From the NCBI RefSeq assembly GCF_008253865.1, contig NZ_CP042331.1, forward strand, positions 5,049,501-5,113,500: a DNA stretch of 64,000 nucleotides, given 5' to 3'. Numbering within the stretch: position 1 is the stretch's first letter; every line of letters starts with the position of its first letter. The translations under genes and the position numbers were made by a program. Source of the DNA: Bosea sp. F3-2. GTDB lineage: Bacteria; Pseudomonadota; Alphaproteobacteria; Rhizobiales; Beijerinckiaceae. Below, piece by piece: positions 1 through 7,743 of this stretch. The notes under the pieces were generated by a model, which worked only from the letters and a program-made list of their open reading frames with translations, ran no database searches and was not told the DNA's origin.

Positions 1-150
1 GCCATCGGCATCCGGCACGGAGCCGATCGCCTCCTGCGTGGCAGGATCGATCACGTCGAGCGTGCGGCCGGAAGCGGCGGCCCGCCAGTCGCCGCCGACG
101 AGGCATGCCTCGCGCAGAAGGGCGGGGTCGCGCAGGTCCTGGATGGTCAT
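1..150 (-). CDS. gabD: NAD(P)-dependent succinate-semialdehyde dehydrogenase, N-terminal part
   Basis: Only the first 50 codons lie in the window; the gene runs off the left edge. The ATG at 148-150 is preceded by an AGGAGA ribosome site. The peptide begins MTIQDLRDPALLREACLVGG and continues with a DWRAA segment and an NxxD-like VIDPATQEAIGSV stretch, which is the usual N-terminus of GabD-type enzymes that oxidise succinate semialdehyde to succinate. It starts 14 bases after the stop of the upstream dehydrogenase, so it is the last visible gene of the operon that begins near 5305. Catalytic residues are outside the window, so another aldehyde dehydrogenase of the same family cannot be excluded. 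Confidence 0.75.
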   Translation of the reverse strand, partial: MTIQDLRDPALLREACLVGGDWRAAASGRTLDVIDPATQEAIGSVPDADG

Positions 151-164
151 GGTTCTGGTCTCCT

Positions 165-1208
165 TCAGCCGAGCGCCGAGAGCACGGCGGCGGTGATGTC
201 CTTGGTGCCGTGCTTGCCCGGCTCGGTGCCGATGCCGCGCACTGTCGCGGCCTCGATTGCTGCCATGACGGCCGCGGCGGCAGCGGTCTCGCCGAGATGC
301 TCCAGCATCATCGCGCCGGACCAGATCGCCGCGATCGGGTTGGCGATGCCGAGATGGGCGATGTCCGGCGCCGAACCGTGGACCGGCTCGAACATCGAGG
401 GCGCGTTGCGTTCTGGATTGATGTTGGCGGAGGCCGCGAAGCCGAGCCCGCCCTGAATGGCCGCGCCGAGATCGGTGAGGATGTCGCCGAAGAGGTTGGA
501 AGCCACCACCACATCGAGGCTTTCGGGCACCATCACCATGCGCGCGGCCATGGCGTCGATATGGTAGTTCGTGACCTCGACGTCGGGATATTCGGCCGCG
601 AGCCGGGCGGTGATCTCGTCCCAGAACACCATGGAGTATTTCTGGGCGTTTGACTTGGTCACGGAGGCGAGCTTGCCACGGCGCTTGCGCGCCTGCTCGA
701 AGCCGAAGCGCAGGATGCGCTCGACGCCCTTGCGCGTGAAGATCGAGGTCTCGACCGCGACCTCGTCGGCCGTGCCGGTGTGAACGCGTCCGCCGGCGCC
801 GGCATATTCGCCCTCGGTGTTCTCGCGGATGCACAGGATGTCGAAGGCGCTTGCACGCAGCGGCCCCTCGACGCCCGGTAGCAGGCGATGCGGGCGGATA
901 TTGGCATATTGCACGAAGGCCTTGCGGATCGGCAGCAACAGCCCGTGCAGCGAGACCGAATCCGGCACGCGCGCCGGCCAGCCGACGGCGCCGAGCAGGA
1001 TGGTGTCGAAGCCGCGCAGCGTCTTGATACCATCAGTCGGCATCATCGCGCCGGTCTTCTCGTAGAAGTCGCAGGACCAGGGGAAGGTCGTCCCCTCCAG
1101 GGAAAAGCCGGCGCTGCGGGCGGCCCGGCCGAGCACCTCCCAGGCGGCTTCGGTGACGGCGACACCGATGCCATCGCCCGGGATCAGCGCAATCTTGTAG
1201 GATTTCAT
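165..1208 (-). CDS. Tartrate/D-malate dehydrogenase-type beta-decarboxylating dehydrogenase
   Basis: A 347-residue member of the isocitrate/isopropylmalate dehydrogenase superfamily, which oxidises 2-hydroxyacids with NAD+ and decarboxylates the product. Visible signatures are GDGIG at 11-15, YANIRPHR at 101-108, RENTEGEYAG at 128-137, the catalytic TKSN lysine near 185, NYHIDAM around 219, NLFGDILTDLGA at 238-249 and EPVHGSAPDIA at 274-284. The ENTEGEYAG form and the operon company (aldehyde and hydroxyacid dehydrogenases, no LeuC/LeuD) favour tartrate or D-malate dehydrogenase (TtuC/DmlA type) over leucine biosynthesis. It starts 12 bases after the aldehyde dehydrogenase stop and is followed 14 bases later by the succinate-semialdehyde dehydrogenase. 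The exact substrate is inference. Confidence 0.85.
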   Translation of the reverse strand: MKSYKIALIPGDGIGVAVTEAAWEVLGRAARSAGFSLEGTTFPWSCDFYEKTGAMMPTDGIKTLRGFDTILLGAVGWPARVPDSVSLHGLLLPIRKAFVQYANIRPHRLLPGVEGPLRASAFDILCIRENTEGEYAGAGGRVHTGTADEVAVETSIFTRKGVERILRFGFEQARKRRGKLASVTKSNAQKYSMVFWDEITARLAAEYPDVEVTNYHIDAMAARMVMVPESLDVVVASNLFGDILTDLGAAIQGGLGFAASANINPERNAPSMFEPVHGSAPDIAHLGIANPIAAIWSGAMMLEHLGETAAAAAVMAAIEAATVRGIGTEPGKHGTKDITAAVLSALG

Positions 1209-1220
1209 GGGTCTTCTCTT

Positions 1221-2693
1221 TCAGATCGCGATGAGCACGCTCTTGGATTTGCGGTTTGCAAGGTAAGCCTCGCGGCCGAGATCCTTGCCGAGGCCGGATT
1301 GCTTGTAGCCGCCGGTCGGCAGGATGTGGTCGCGCGAGCGGCCGTAGCGGTTGACCCAGATGGTGCCGGCCTGCAGGCGATTGATCGTACGCAGCGCACG
1401 CGAGAGGTCGCGCGTGTAGAGGCCGGCGCAGAGCCCGTAGGTCGGGTGGTCGGCGAGCGCGAGCCCTTCCTCTTCGTCGCGGAAGGTCTGGACGGTCAGC
1501 ACCGGCCCGAAGATTTCCTCGGTTACGGCCGGGGAGGTGGCGTCGACGCCTTCCAGCAGCGTCGGGGCGTAGAAATAGCCCGGCTGGTCGAGTCGATCTC
1601 CGCCGAGCCGGCAGCGGGCACCGCGCGCCACGGCCGTGTCGACGATGCTCTCCATGCGACCGATCTGGCGTTCGGAGATGATGGGCGAATAGGCGCTCGC
1701 CCCATCCCAGGTCGGGCCGGGCCGGATCTGGCCCATGCGGTCGGCGATGAGGGTAACGAGTTCCTCGGCGACGCTCTCCGCGACGATCAGGCGCGATCCG
1801 GCGACGCAGGCCTGGCCGGCATTGCCGAGGATGCTGCGGGCGATGGCGCCGGCGGCCTGCGCCAGGTCGGCATCGGCGAAGACGAGCTGCGGGCTCTTGC
1901 CGCCGAGTTCGAGCGTCATCGGCTTGATCCCGGTGCGGGCGATGTTCTCCATGATCGCTGCGCCTGCGACGGTCGAGCCGGTGAAGCTGACCTTGGCGAT
2001 GTCGGGATGGCCCGTGATCGCCGTGCCGGTCGTACGACCATCGCCGAGCACGATGTTGATCAGGCCCGCGGGCACGCCGGCGCGGACCGACAGCTCCGCC
2101 AGATAGAGCGTGGCGAAGGGCGTCATCTCGGAGGGCTTCAGCACCACGGCATTGCCGGCCGCCAGCGCCGGGCCGAGCTTCCAGCCGGCCATGTTGACCG
2201 GGAAGTTCCAGGGCGTGATCGCGCCGACCACGCCATAGGGCTCGGTCGCGATCATCCCGAAGCTGTCGGCGGCGGTCGGGACGAGGCTGCCGCCCTCCTT
2301 GTCGGCGAACTCGGCGAAGAAGCGAATCTGCTCGGCCGTCACCGGGATGTCGACGACCATGAGTTCGGAAATCGGTCGCGTCGAGGCGATCGCCTCCAGG
2401 CGTGCCAGCGTTTCCGCCTCGGCGTCGATGAGATCAGCCCAACGATGTAGCGCGCGGGCTCGTTCGCGCGGGGCCAGGTGCGCCCAGCCGCTCGTGGCGA
2501 GGGCCTGCCTGGCGGCGGCGACGGCCCTGTCGACGAGATCGGCATCGGCGACGGGGCAGGCGGCGAAGGCCACCCCGTCGGACGGGCGATGAAGGTCGAT
2601 GCCGCCCTTGGCATCGACCCATTCGCCGCCGATGAAATGGCCGCCCGGAAGCGTGACCGAGGAAGGATCGAAGCTCAGCGACACGACGGACAT
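1221..2693 (-). CDS. NAD(P)-dependent aldehyde dehydrogenase family protein
   Basis: A full-length 490-residue aldehyde dehydrogenase. It carries PWNFP at 161-165, the cofactor-loop FTGST at 237-241, general base Glu262 in LELGGK and nucleophile Cys296 in GQACVAGS, so it should be active in oxidising an aldehyde to the acid. The gene sits mid-operon, 122 bases after the cupin gene and 12 bases before the tartrate-type dehydrogenase. With the deacylase and hydroxyacid dehydrogenase upstream and a succinate-semialdehyde dehydrogenase downstream, it probably handles a semialdehyde intermediate of the same pathway. The substrate cannot be read from the sequence. Confidence 0.9.
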   Translation of the reverse strand: MSVVSLSFDPSSVTLPGGHFIGGEWVDAKGGIDLHRPSDGVAFAACPVADADLVDRAVAAARQALATSGWAHLAPRERARALHRWADLIDAEAETLARLEAIASTRPISELMVVDIPVTAEQIRFFAEFADKEGGSLVPTAADSFGMIATEPYGVVGAITPWNFPVNMAGWKLGPALAAGNAVVLKPSEMTPFATLYLAELSVRAGVPAGLINIVLGDGRTTGTAITGHPDIAKVSFTGSTVAGAAIMENIARTGIKPMTLELGGKSPQLVFADADLAQAAGAIARSILGNAGQACVAGSRLIVAESVAEELVTLIADRMGQIRPGPTWDGASAYSPIISERQIGRMESIVDTAVARGARCRLGGDRLDQPGYFYAPTLLEGVDATSPAVTEEIFGPVLTVQTFRDEEEGLALADHPTYGLCAGLYTRDLSRALRTINRLQAGTIWVNRYGRSRDHILPTGGYKQSGLGKDLGREAYLANRKSKSVLIAI

Positions 2694-2764
2694 CTCCGGA
2701 TGGTGGTCGTGTCAGCCTAGATCGATCCCGCCCGCAGTTTGCGCCTGTGAGTGCGCTCGCATCG

Positions 2765-2778
2765 ACGGGAAATCCCGT
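2765..2778. promoter_or_regulatory. Small inverted repeat in cupin-ALDH gap
   Basis: The arms ACGGGA and TCCCGT are separated by AA in the 122-base gap between the cupin and aldehyde dehydrogenase genes. It could be a weak attenuator or processing hairpin, or an operator half-site pair. There is no T-tract. The rest of the gap shows nothing recognisable. Confidence 0.25.
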
Positions 2779-2815
2779 TTGCCGCACCTGCCACGGCGGA
2801 ATCTTCGGCGCGAAC

Positions 2816-3175
2816 TCAGCCGACGATGACGTAGATCTTCCGCACGGTCTCGATCGTCTTCCAGACGCCGACATAGCCGGGCTTCATCACGAAGCTGTCG
2901 CCGGCTCGAAACGTCCGCGGCGGCTGGCCTTCTTCGGTCAGCTCGACCACGCCGGAGAGGATGTAGCAGAACTCCATCGTCTCGCCCTTGATCGAGCGGT
3001 TCTCGCCCGGCGTCGCTTCCCAGACGCCGGTGCGGACCTTGCCCGTGCCGTCGCGGGACTCGTCCTGAGCCCAGGTCTTGAACGAGGGATCGCCGGAGAT
3101 CAGGCGATCCGCAGCCGCCTTGGAATGCTTGGGCTCGCCGGTTCCGGCGAGGTCGAGCTTGACGAGGAGGGACAT
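2816..3175 (-). CDS. Small cupin-domain protein (DUF861/EutQ-like)
   Basis: A 119-residue single-domain cupin. The start is the ATG at 3173-3175, preceded by AAAGG; the frame stays open upstream, but that extension is arginine/proline-rich and looks non-coding. The core shows the MEFCYILSGVVEL and GDSFVMKPGYVGVW strands typical of the DUF861 cupins, which include ureidoglycine aminohydrolase-like and EutQ-like proteins. The usual metal-binding histidines are largely missing: the first motif has Glu/Tyr rather than HxH. It may bind ligand without the classical metal site. It lies 32 bases after the hydroxyacid dehydrogenase gene, in the same operon. Function is unknown. Confidence 0.8.
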   Translation of the reverse strand: MSLLVKLDLAGTGEPKHSKAAADRLISGDPSFKTWAQDESRDGTGKVRTGVWEATPGENRSIKGETMEFCYILSGVVELTEEGQPPRTFRAGDSFVMKPGYVGVWKTIETVRKIYVIVG

Positions 3176-3207
3176 GGGAAACCTTTCGTTCGGGGGCTGG
3201 TGAGGGG

Positions 3208-4131
3208 TCAGTAGCCACGGCTGCGATCGACGAGGCCGATCGGCGGCAGGCCGCAGTGGTGACGGCGGAGGTTCTCGATGACCGCCTTGGCCGCAGGCTC
3301 GGCCTCGACCTTGCTCGCGATATGCGGCGTCAGGATCACCTTGGGATGCCCCCACAGGCGATGCTCGGCAGGAAGCGGCTCCGGCGCCGTGACGTCGAGG
3401 ACGGCGCCGGAGAGATGGCCGCTGTCGAGCGCGTCGATGAGGGCGGCATGGTCGAGATGCTGGCCGCGGCCGACATGGACGAGGCCCGCCCCGGCCGGAA
3501 GTTTTGCAAAGAGCTCCGCATCGAGGATGCCGACCGTCTCCGGCGTGAGCGGCAGCAGGCAGATCAGGATGTCGGTCTCAGTGAGTAGGGTGGACAGGCC
3601 ATCTGCCCCATGGAGGCAGCGGATGCCGTCGATCGCGCGCGGCGACCGGCTCCAGCCGGAGATCGGGAAACCGAAGGGCTTCAGGCGCTCGATGACGGCC
3701 GTCCCCATCATTCCCAGGCCCAGCACGCCGATGCGGCGATCGGTGGCGGGTACGAGGTCGTAAGGCTGCCAGTGCGCGGCCTTCTGCTGGGCGATATAGA
3801 GCGGCCATTGCCGATGCAGGGCGAGCACGCTGAGGGTGACGTATTCCTGCATCATCCGAGTGATGCCCTCCTCGACCATGCGGACGACGAGGACATGCTC
3901 CGGCAACCCTTCCGTCTTCATCTGGTCGATGCCGGCGCCGATGGAGAACAGGATTTCGAGATTGGAGTAGCGGGCGAGATCGTCCGGAGCCGTCCAGGTG
4001 ATCAGGTAGCGGATCTCGGCGGGGTCGTGGTCGTCGCTGCTTCGGACGAAACGGATGTCGGGCAGTTCCTCGGCGAAACGCGCCGCGAACACCCGCGCAC
4101 GTTCGTCGGTGGAGTTGAAGAGGAAGGTCAA
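3208..4131 (-). CDS. GhrA-like 2-hydroxyacid dehydrogenase (glyoxylate/hydroxypyruvate reductase A type)
   Basis: D-isomer-specific 2-hydroxyacid dehydrogenase, 307 residues when started at the TTG at 4129-4131. That start is chosen because GGAG lies six bases upstream and the protein then begins MTFLFNSTDE, at the usual GhrA length. An earlier in-frame start would overlap the ArgE-like gene and adds an unlikely sequence. The Rossmann motif GLGMMG is at 138-143, and the catalytic Arg222 (VGRGQ), Glu251 and His270 (TPHIAS) are all present. The family reduces glyoxylate, hydroxypyruvate or related 2-oxoacids with NAD(P)H. The gene starts 25 bases after the deacylase stop and is probably translated from the same message. 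Confidence 0.88.
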   Translation of the reverse strand: MTFLFNSTDERARVFAARFAEELPDIRFVRSSDDHDPAEIRYLITWTAPDDLARYSNLEILFSIGAGIDQMKTEGLPEHVLVVRMVEEGITRMMQEYVTLSVLALHRQWPLYIAQQKAAHWQPYDLVPATDRRIGVLGLGMMGTAVIERLKPFGFPISGWSRSPRAIDGIRCLHGADGLSTLLTETDILICLLPLTPETVGILDAELFAKLPAGAGLVHVGRGQHLDHAALIDALDSGHLSGAVLDVTAPEPLPAEHRLWGHPKVILTPHIASKVEAEPAAKAVIENLRRHHCGLPPIGLVDRSRGY

Positions 4132-4156
4132 GGCGTTCTCCGGGAGATCGATGGCC

Positions 4157-5305
4157 TTAAGGAGCCTGCCGCGCAAATTCCGTGCAGAGCCGGCGAAGCA
4201 ACCCGACGCAGTCTGCAAGCTCGCCGCGCGTGATGTATTCGTCCGGCTTGTGGGCGCGCGCGATGTCGCCAGGACCGCAAATGATTGCGTCGATGCCGGC
4301 GGCCTGGTAGAGGCCGGCTTCGGTGCCGTAGCTCACGGCTGGCAGGGGCGGGGAGCCCGCGATCCGCGACAGCAGCTGGGCGATTGGCGCCTCGGTTGAC
4401 AGCGACAGCGCGGGATAGGCAGCGATCGGCTGCCAGCTCGTCTGGAAGCCGTGCGCTCGGGAGCGTTCGAGAGCCTCGCGGATCGGTTCGAGGAGCGCCG
4501 CGGGCGAGGCGCCGGCGATGGCGCGGGCCTCGATCTCGATGATGCAGCGGTCCGGAATGATGTTCAGCGCCTCGCCGCCGCGGATCATGCCGATCTGGAT
4601 GGTGGAATAGGGCGGCTCGAACACCGGATCGAGCGGGCCGCCGCGCAGCCGTGTGGCCGCCTCTTCCGCGGCCGCGATTACCCGTCCCATCGCATGGATG
4701 GCGTTGAGGCCGAGGTCGGGGCGCGAGGAATGGCCCGATCGGCCTTGGATCTCGACACGTGCGGCCGCCTTGCCCTTATGGGCGAGGATGGGCCTGAGCC
4801 CGCTCGGCTCCCCGATCACGGCTGCCGCAGGCGGGGCGCAGAGCGACGGAAGCTGTGCGATGAGATGGGGAGCGCCGCGGCAGCCCGCCTCTTCGTCATA
4901 GGAGAAGGCGAGATGGATGGGCCGGGCAGGCTTCAACGCCACGAGGGCCGGAATGACCGCAAGCGCCGCCGCCAGGAAGCCCTTCATGTCGCTGGTGCCG
5001 CGGCCGAAGAGCCTGTCGCCTTCGGCGCGCAGCTGGAACGGATCGGCGCTCCATTGCGGCTCCTGCGCCGGCACGACATCCATGTGCCCGGACAGGATGA
5101 GGCCCGGCACGTCGCGTGGGCCGATCGTGGCGAAGAGGTTCGCACGATCACCCTCCGGACCCGAAAGGACCTGCACCTCGACGCCGAGATCCTCGAGATA
5201 CTGCGCTATCCAGCCCGCGATGGCCGCATTGGGCTGCCCCACGACGGAGGGGAAGCGGACCAACTCCGCCAGGATCTCATCCGGCCTCACGGGCGGCTCC
5301 GACAC
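4157..5305 (-). CDS. M20-family deacylase, acetylornithine deacetylase (ArgE)-like
   Basis: A zinc-dependent M20 amidohydrolase of about 382 residues. It has SGHMDVVP (first metal histidine and Asp), GRGTSDMKG (bridging Asp), the DEEAGCRGA glutamates and a C-terminal ICGPGDIARAHKPDE block with the last metal ligand. ArgE-type enzymes remove an N-acyl group from amino acids such as N-acetylornithine. I prefer the GTG at 5303-5305, because an earlier GTG at 5342-5344 touches a perfect hairpin and lacks a ribosome site. It is the first gene of the minus-strand operon down to position 1. In that company it more likely opens a degradation pathway for an N-acyl amino acid than arginine synthesis; this is inference. 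Confidence 0.85.
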   Translation of the reverse strand: MSEPPVRPDEILAELVRFPSVVGQPNAAIAGWIAQYLEDLGVEVQVLSGPEGDRANLFATIGPRDVPGLILSGHMDVVPAQEPQWSADPFQLRAEGDRLFGRGTSDMKGFLAAALAVIPALVALKPARPIHLAFSYDEEAGCRGAPHLIAQLPSLCAPPAAAVIGEPSGLRPILAHKGKAAARVEIQGRSGHSSRPDLGLNAIHAMGRVIAAAEEAATRLRGGPLDPVFEPPYSTIQIGMIRGGEALNIIPDRCIIEIEARAIAGASPAALLEPIREALERSRAHGFQTSWQPIAAYPALSLSTEAPIAQLLSRIAGSPPLPAVSYGTEAGLYQAAGIDAIICGPGDIARAHKPDEYITRGELADCVGLLRRLCTEFARQAP

Positions 5306-5343
5306 TTGCTGCGTTCTCTCACTTAAGGTTCGAGACGGATTCA

Positions 5344-5370
5344 CCGATCAGGTTGTTTCAACCTGATCGG
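5344..5370. repeat. Perfect 12-bp inverted repeat with 3-base loop
   Basis: The arms CCGATCAGGTTG and CAACCTGATCGG are separated by TTT, just upstream of the ArgE-like gene and in the region shared with the divergent GNAT gene. It resembles dispersed REP-type palindromes of this bacterial group. A transcript through it would fold strongly, which argues against translation starting at the adjacent GTG 5344. Confidence 0.6.
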
Positions 5371-5556
5371 ATCCGGCTCTAGCCGCAGCATAGGGTGTTC
5401 CGAGCGGCCATCGCTGCGGTCCAGAGCCATGATACGGTCATCCCTGCCGAAATGCTGCGAAAGAACGGTGCTTCCTTTTGCCGATTTGCTTTAAACCGGG
5501 CGGCAGCCCATCGGAATCGCCAGCCGGGCGAAGCCGCGGGAGCATCGGAGGCCGCG

Positions 5557-6447
5557 TTGGAGACGATCGCTCGACTGCATCTCGATACGTTCGAGCTCAC
5601 GCTGCGCGACATCCAGGACGTCGGCACCGAAAAGCTGCACGCGCTTTCGGTCTCGGTGGGGTGGTCGCACCGCGAAGGTGACTGGCAGACGCTTCTGGAC
5701 CTGGGGCAGGGCATCGCGGCCGTCGACGAAATCGGGCGTGTCGTCGGTACCGTGATGTGGCTGCACTACGGGCCGGATCACACCATGATCTGCATGCTCA
5801 TCACCGTGCCGCGGCTGCAGGAGCAGGGAGCTGGGCGCTGGCTCATGGACAGGGCCCATGAGCTGAATGGGGCGACGACCAATTTTACCCTTACAGCGAC
5901 GCGGGAAGCACGGCGGCTCTACCGCTCGATGGGCTACGGCTACGAGCAGAAGGTCCTGCAATGCCAGGGGCAAAGCGCGCCGGGGGACCGCCCCGGCGGT
6001 CGTGTGGAGGGTATCGTCCGGCCGGTTCGTTTCGAGGACTATGAGAGCCTGCTCAGGCTCGATCACGCGGCGAATGGTTACGATCGGTCAGCGGTTTTTC
6101 GTCGGCTTGCTCCAGAGTCGACCGGCCATGCGCTCGTCCGCAACGATGAGATCATCGCCTTTGCCCTGTGTCGCCGGTTCGGGCGAGGGCATGTGATCGG
6201 CCCTGTCGTCGCCGCGACGGAGGACGATGCGATCGCTGTTTCGCTGCCGCATGTCGCGGCGCATGCCGGAAGCTTCCTGCGTGCGGACACGCCGGCGAGC
6301 AACACGGCCTTCACGAACTTCCTCGTCGCCAACGGCATGCAGATCCATGACACCGTGACGTCGATGGGGCTGAAGAGCGCGTCATTCAAGCCTGTGAAAC
6401 CGGAAGGCCCGCGACGGATCGCGCTGGCCAGCCAGGCGCTTGGCTGA
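5557..6447 (+). CDS. Tandem-GNAT acyltransferase family protein
   Basis: About 297 residues when started at the TTG at 5557-5559, which has CGGAGG five bases upstream. The frame is open to 5395, but that part translates to unconserved arginine-rich sequence. The first half is a GNAT fold with a V-PRLQEQGAGRWL acetyl-CoA loop and the ARRLYRSMGY motif near residue 130. The second half (from about residue 150) repeats the fold more loosely, as in the two-domain GNAT proteins of alphaproteobacteria. It is expected to transfer an acyl group from CoA to an amine; the acceptor is unknown. It is divergent from the deacylase operon and followed by a dispersed repeat. Confidence 0.78.
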   Translation: METIARLHLDTFELTLRDIQDVGTEKLHALSVSVGWSHREGDWQTLLDLGQGIAAVDEIGRVVGTVMWLHYGPDHTMICMLITVPRLQEQGAGRWLMDRAHELNGATTNFTLTATREARRLYRSMGYGYEQKVLQCQGQSAPGDRPGGRVEGIVRPVRFEDYESLLRLDHAANGYDRSAVFRRLAPESTGHALVRNDEIIAFALCRRFGRGHVIGPVVAATEDDAIAVSLPHVAAHAGSFLRADTPASNTAFTNFLVANGMQIHDTVTSMGLKSASFKPVKPEGPRRIALASQALG

Positions 6448-6455
6448 TCCCGCGC

Positions 6456-6561
6456 CTAGAGCATTTCCGTGATTCGGAGAAACGCGGAAATGCTCCAAGT
6501 CTTTGTTTTGTCGCATTTTCTTCACGCGAACCGGTATCCACTTCGCTCGAAAATGCTCTAG
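6456..6561. repeat. Dispersed intergenic repeat, copy 1 (hairpin head plus conserved tail)
   Basis: It begins CTAGAGCATTTCCG and ends AAAATGCTCTAG. A 5' hairpin (GAGCATTTCCG paired with CGGAAATGCTC) is followed by a tail of about 68 bases that reappears nearly unchanged at 12350-12417. It lies between the stops of the GNAT gene and the convergent LysR gene, where it could act as a bidirectional terminator. Such elements are widespread in Hyphomicrobiales genomes. Confidence 0.8.
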
Positions 6562-6604
6562 GTTGCACGCTGACCGGAGATGTCGCGACGCTAAGCCTCC
6601 TCCG

Positions 6605-7585
6605 TCAAATGGAACGCGTCTTCGGTCCTGACGAATCGCTGTCGTCGAAGCGGGGCTCCATGCCGGTCAGTGCATCGAGCTCCCGAGCGATCCGGGCCTG
6701 CAGCCAAAGAGCCACCTCTGCAACGACTGGGTTGAGTGGCTTTGACCGGGGCGCAATCAGGCTGTGATGTTGGCCTGTGCGAATGATCAGGTCCGAGGCG
6801 GGAACCAATGTCCCTTTCAGCAGGGTGCTCGACACCACGCTGAGCCAGCCGAGAGCGATGCCCTCTCCATTCAATGCGGCCTGAAGGATTACGGAATAAT
6901 CCGTGAACTCGTGCCACACTCCTTTGGAGGTGCTGCGATTGGCGACGTTGCCCCATTCCTTAGCCCATCGGTGCATCGCATGGTCCGTGAGCCACAAGAA
7001 CACGTGTCCGGCTCCGTCGCCCTTATGGTCCAGCTTGCCTCGCGCCTGGAGATAAGCGGGGCTGCAGACGGGAAAGACGATCTCGGGTGCAAAAAACCAG
7101 CGATGATAGCTTTGGTCATCGTCGGCCACGATCCGGGTCGCCAGATCAACGTTGTCCGGGATGCCGCGCAAAACGCCTGGAACCAGGTCGAAACGGATAT
7201 CGATCTGCGGAAAAGCGGCATTGAATTCGCTGAGACGCGGCAGCAGCCAATGAGCCACGAACGAACTCGACACGGAAAGCGTGACGATCGGCTTCGTCGC
7301 GTTCTGCCGGCGTTGAATGGCCTGAACCGTTTCCGCGATCCGTCCGACCGCATCGCCGACCACACCGTATAGGTCGCTGCCGTCGGCGGTCAGATCGAGC
7401 CCCCGCGCGCGGCGTTCGAAGAGCTTCGCCCCGATGGCGGCTTCCAGCTCGGCGACGCCGCGGCTGACGGAAGGTTGGGTGACGTTGAATTCCGCTGCCG
7501 CAGCCGTGAAGCTGCCGGTGCGCGCCGCAGCCTCGAAGATCAGAAGCCCTCGCGCGGAGGGTACAAGGCGGGACAGGAGAGCCAT
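6605..7585 (-). CDS. LysR-family transcriptional regulator (GcvA-like)
   Basis: A 326-residue LysR protein. The N-terminal winged helix-turn-helix covers roughly residues 10-70 (LLIFEAAARTGSFTAAAAEF followed by VTQPSVSRGVAELE), and a substrate-binding domain of the GcvA type follows, with a VCSPAYL segment. The gene is divergent from the flavoprotein gene at 7744, which is the likely target. Two palindromes lie in the shared promoter, one of them overlapping this gene's own start codon, as expected for autoregulation. The inducer is unknown. Confidence 0.9.
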   Translation of the reverse strand: MALLSRLVPSARGLLIFEAAARTGSFTAAAAEFNVTQPSVSRGVAELEAAIGAKLFERRARGLDLTADGSDLYGVVGDAVGRIAETVQAIQRRQNATKPIVTLSVSSSFVAHWLLPRLSEFNAAFPQIDIRFDLVPGVLRGIPDNVDLATRIVADDDQSYHRWFFAPEIVFPVCSPAYLQARGKLDHKGDGAGHVFLWLTDHAMHRWAKEWGNVANRSTSKGVWHEFTDYSVILQAALNGEGIALGWLSVVSSTLLKGTLVPASDLIIRTGQHHSLIAPRSKPLNPVVAEVALWLQARIARELDALTGMEPRFDDSDSSGPKTRSI

Positions 7586-7599
7586 ACGCTCAGCGTATG
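7583..7599. promoter_or_regulatory. Palindrome over the LysR start codon, CATACGC-TCA-GCGTATG
   Basis: Perfect 7-base arms around TCA; the first three bases are the complement of the LysR start codon. A regulator bound here would block the gene's own expression, so it is a candidate autoregulatory site. No binding evidence exists beyond symmetry and location. Confidence 0.35.
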
Positions 7600-7626
7600 C
7601 TTCTCCCAGGTTTTTTCAATCTACTC

Positions 7627-7640
7627 AGATTCTAGAATCT
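7627..7640. promoter_or_regulatory. Palindrome AGATTCTAGAATCT in the LysR/flavoprotein promoter
   Basis: A perfect 14-bp palindrome located 42 bases before the LysR start and about 104 bases before the flavoprotein start, in the AT-richest part of the intergenic region. Position and symmetry fit a LysR recognition site. Confidence 0.4.
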
Positions 7641-7743
7641 TCTTCACTGTTCGAGCCGATACGCCCAGTCGACGGCGGTTTCGCGTTGTTCCGGCATCAG
7701 TCCGAGGAAACGCCAGCACGTGCATAGAGGGGAGGGGCATTCG

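Noticed and set aside
888..2450. Long plus-strand open frame (520 codons) opposite the dehydrogenase genes
   Set aside because: It is antisense to two genes with complete family motifs, is arginine/glycine/aspartate-rich and has no recognisable domain; such frames are common in GC-rich DNA.
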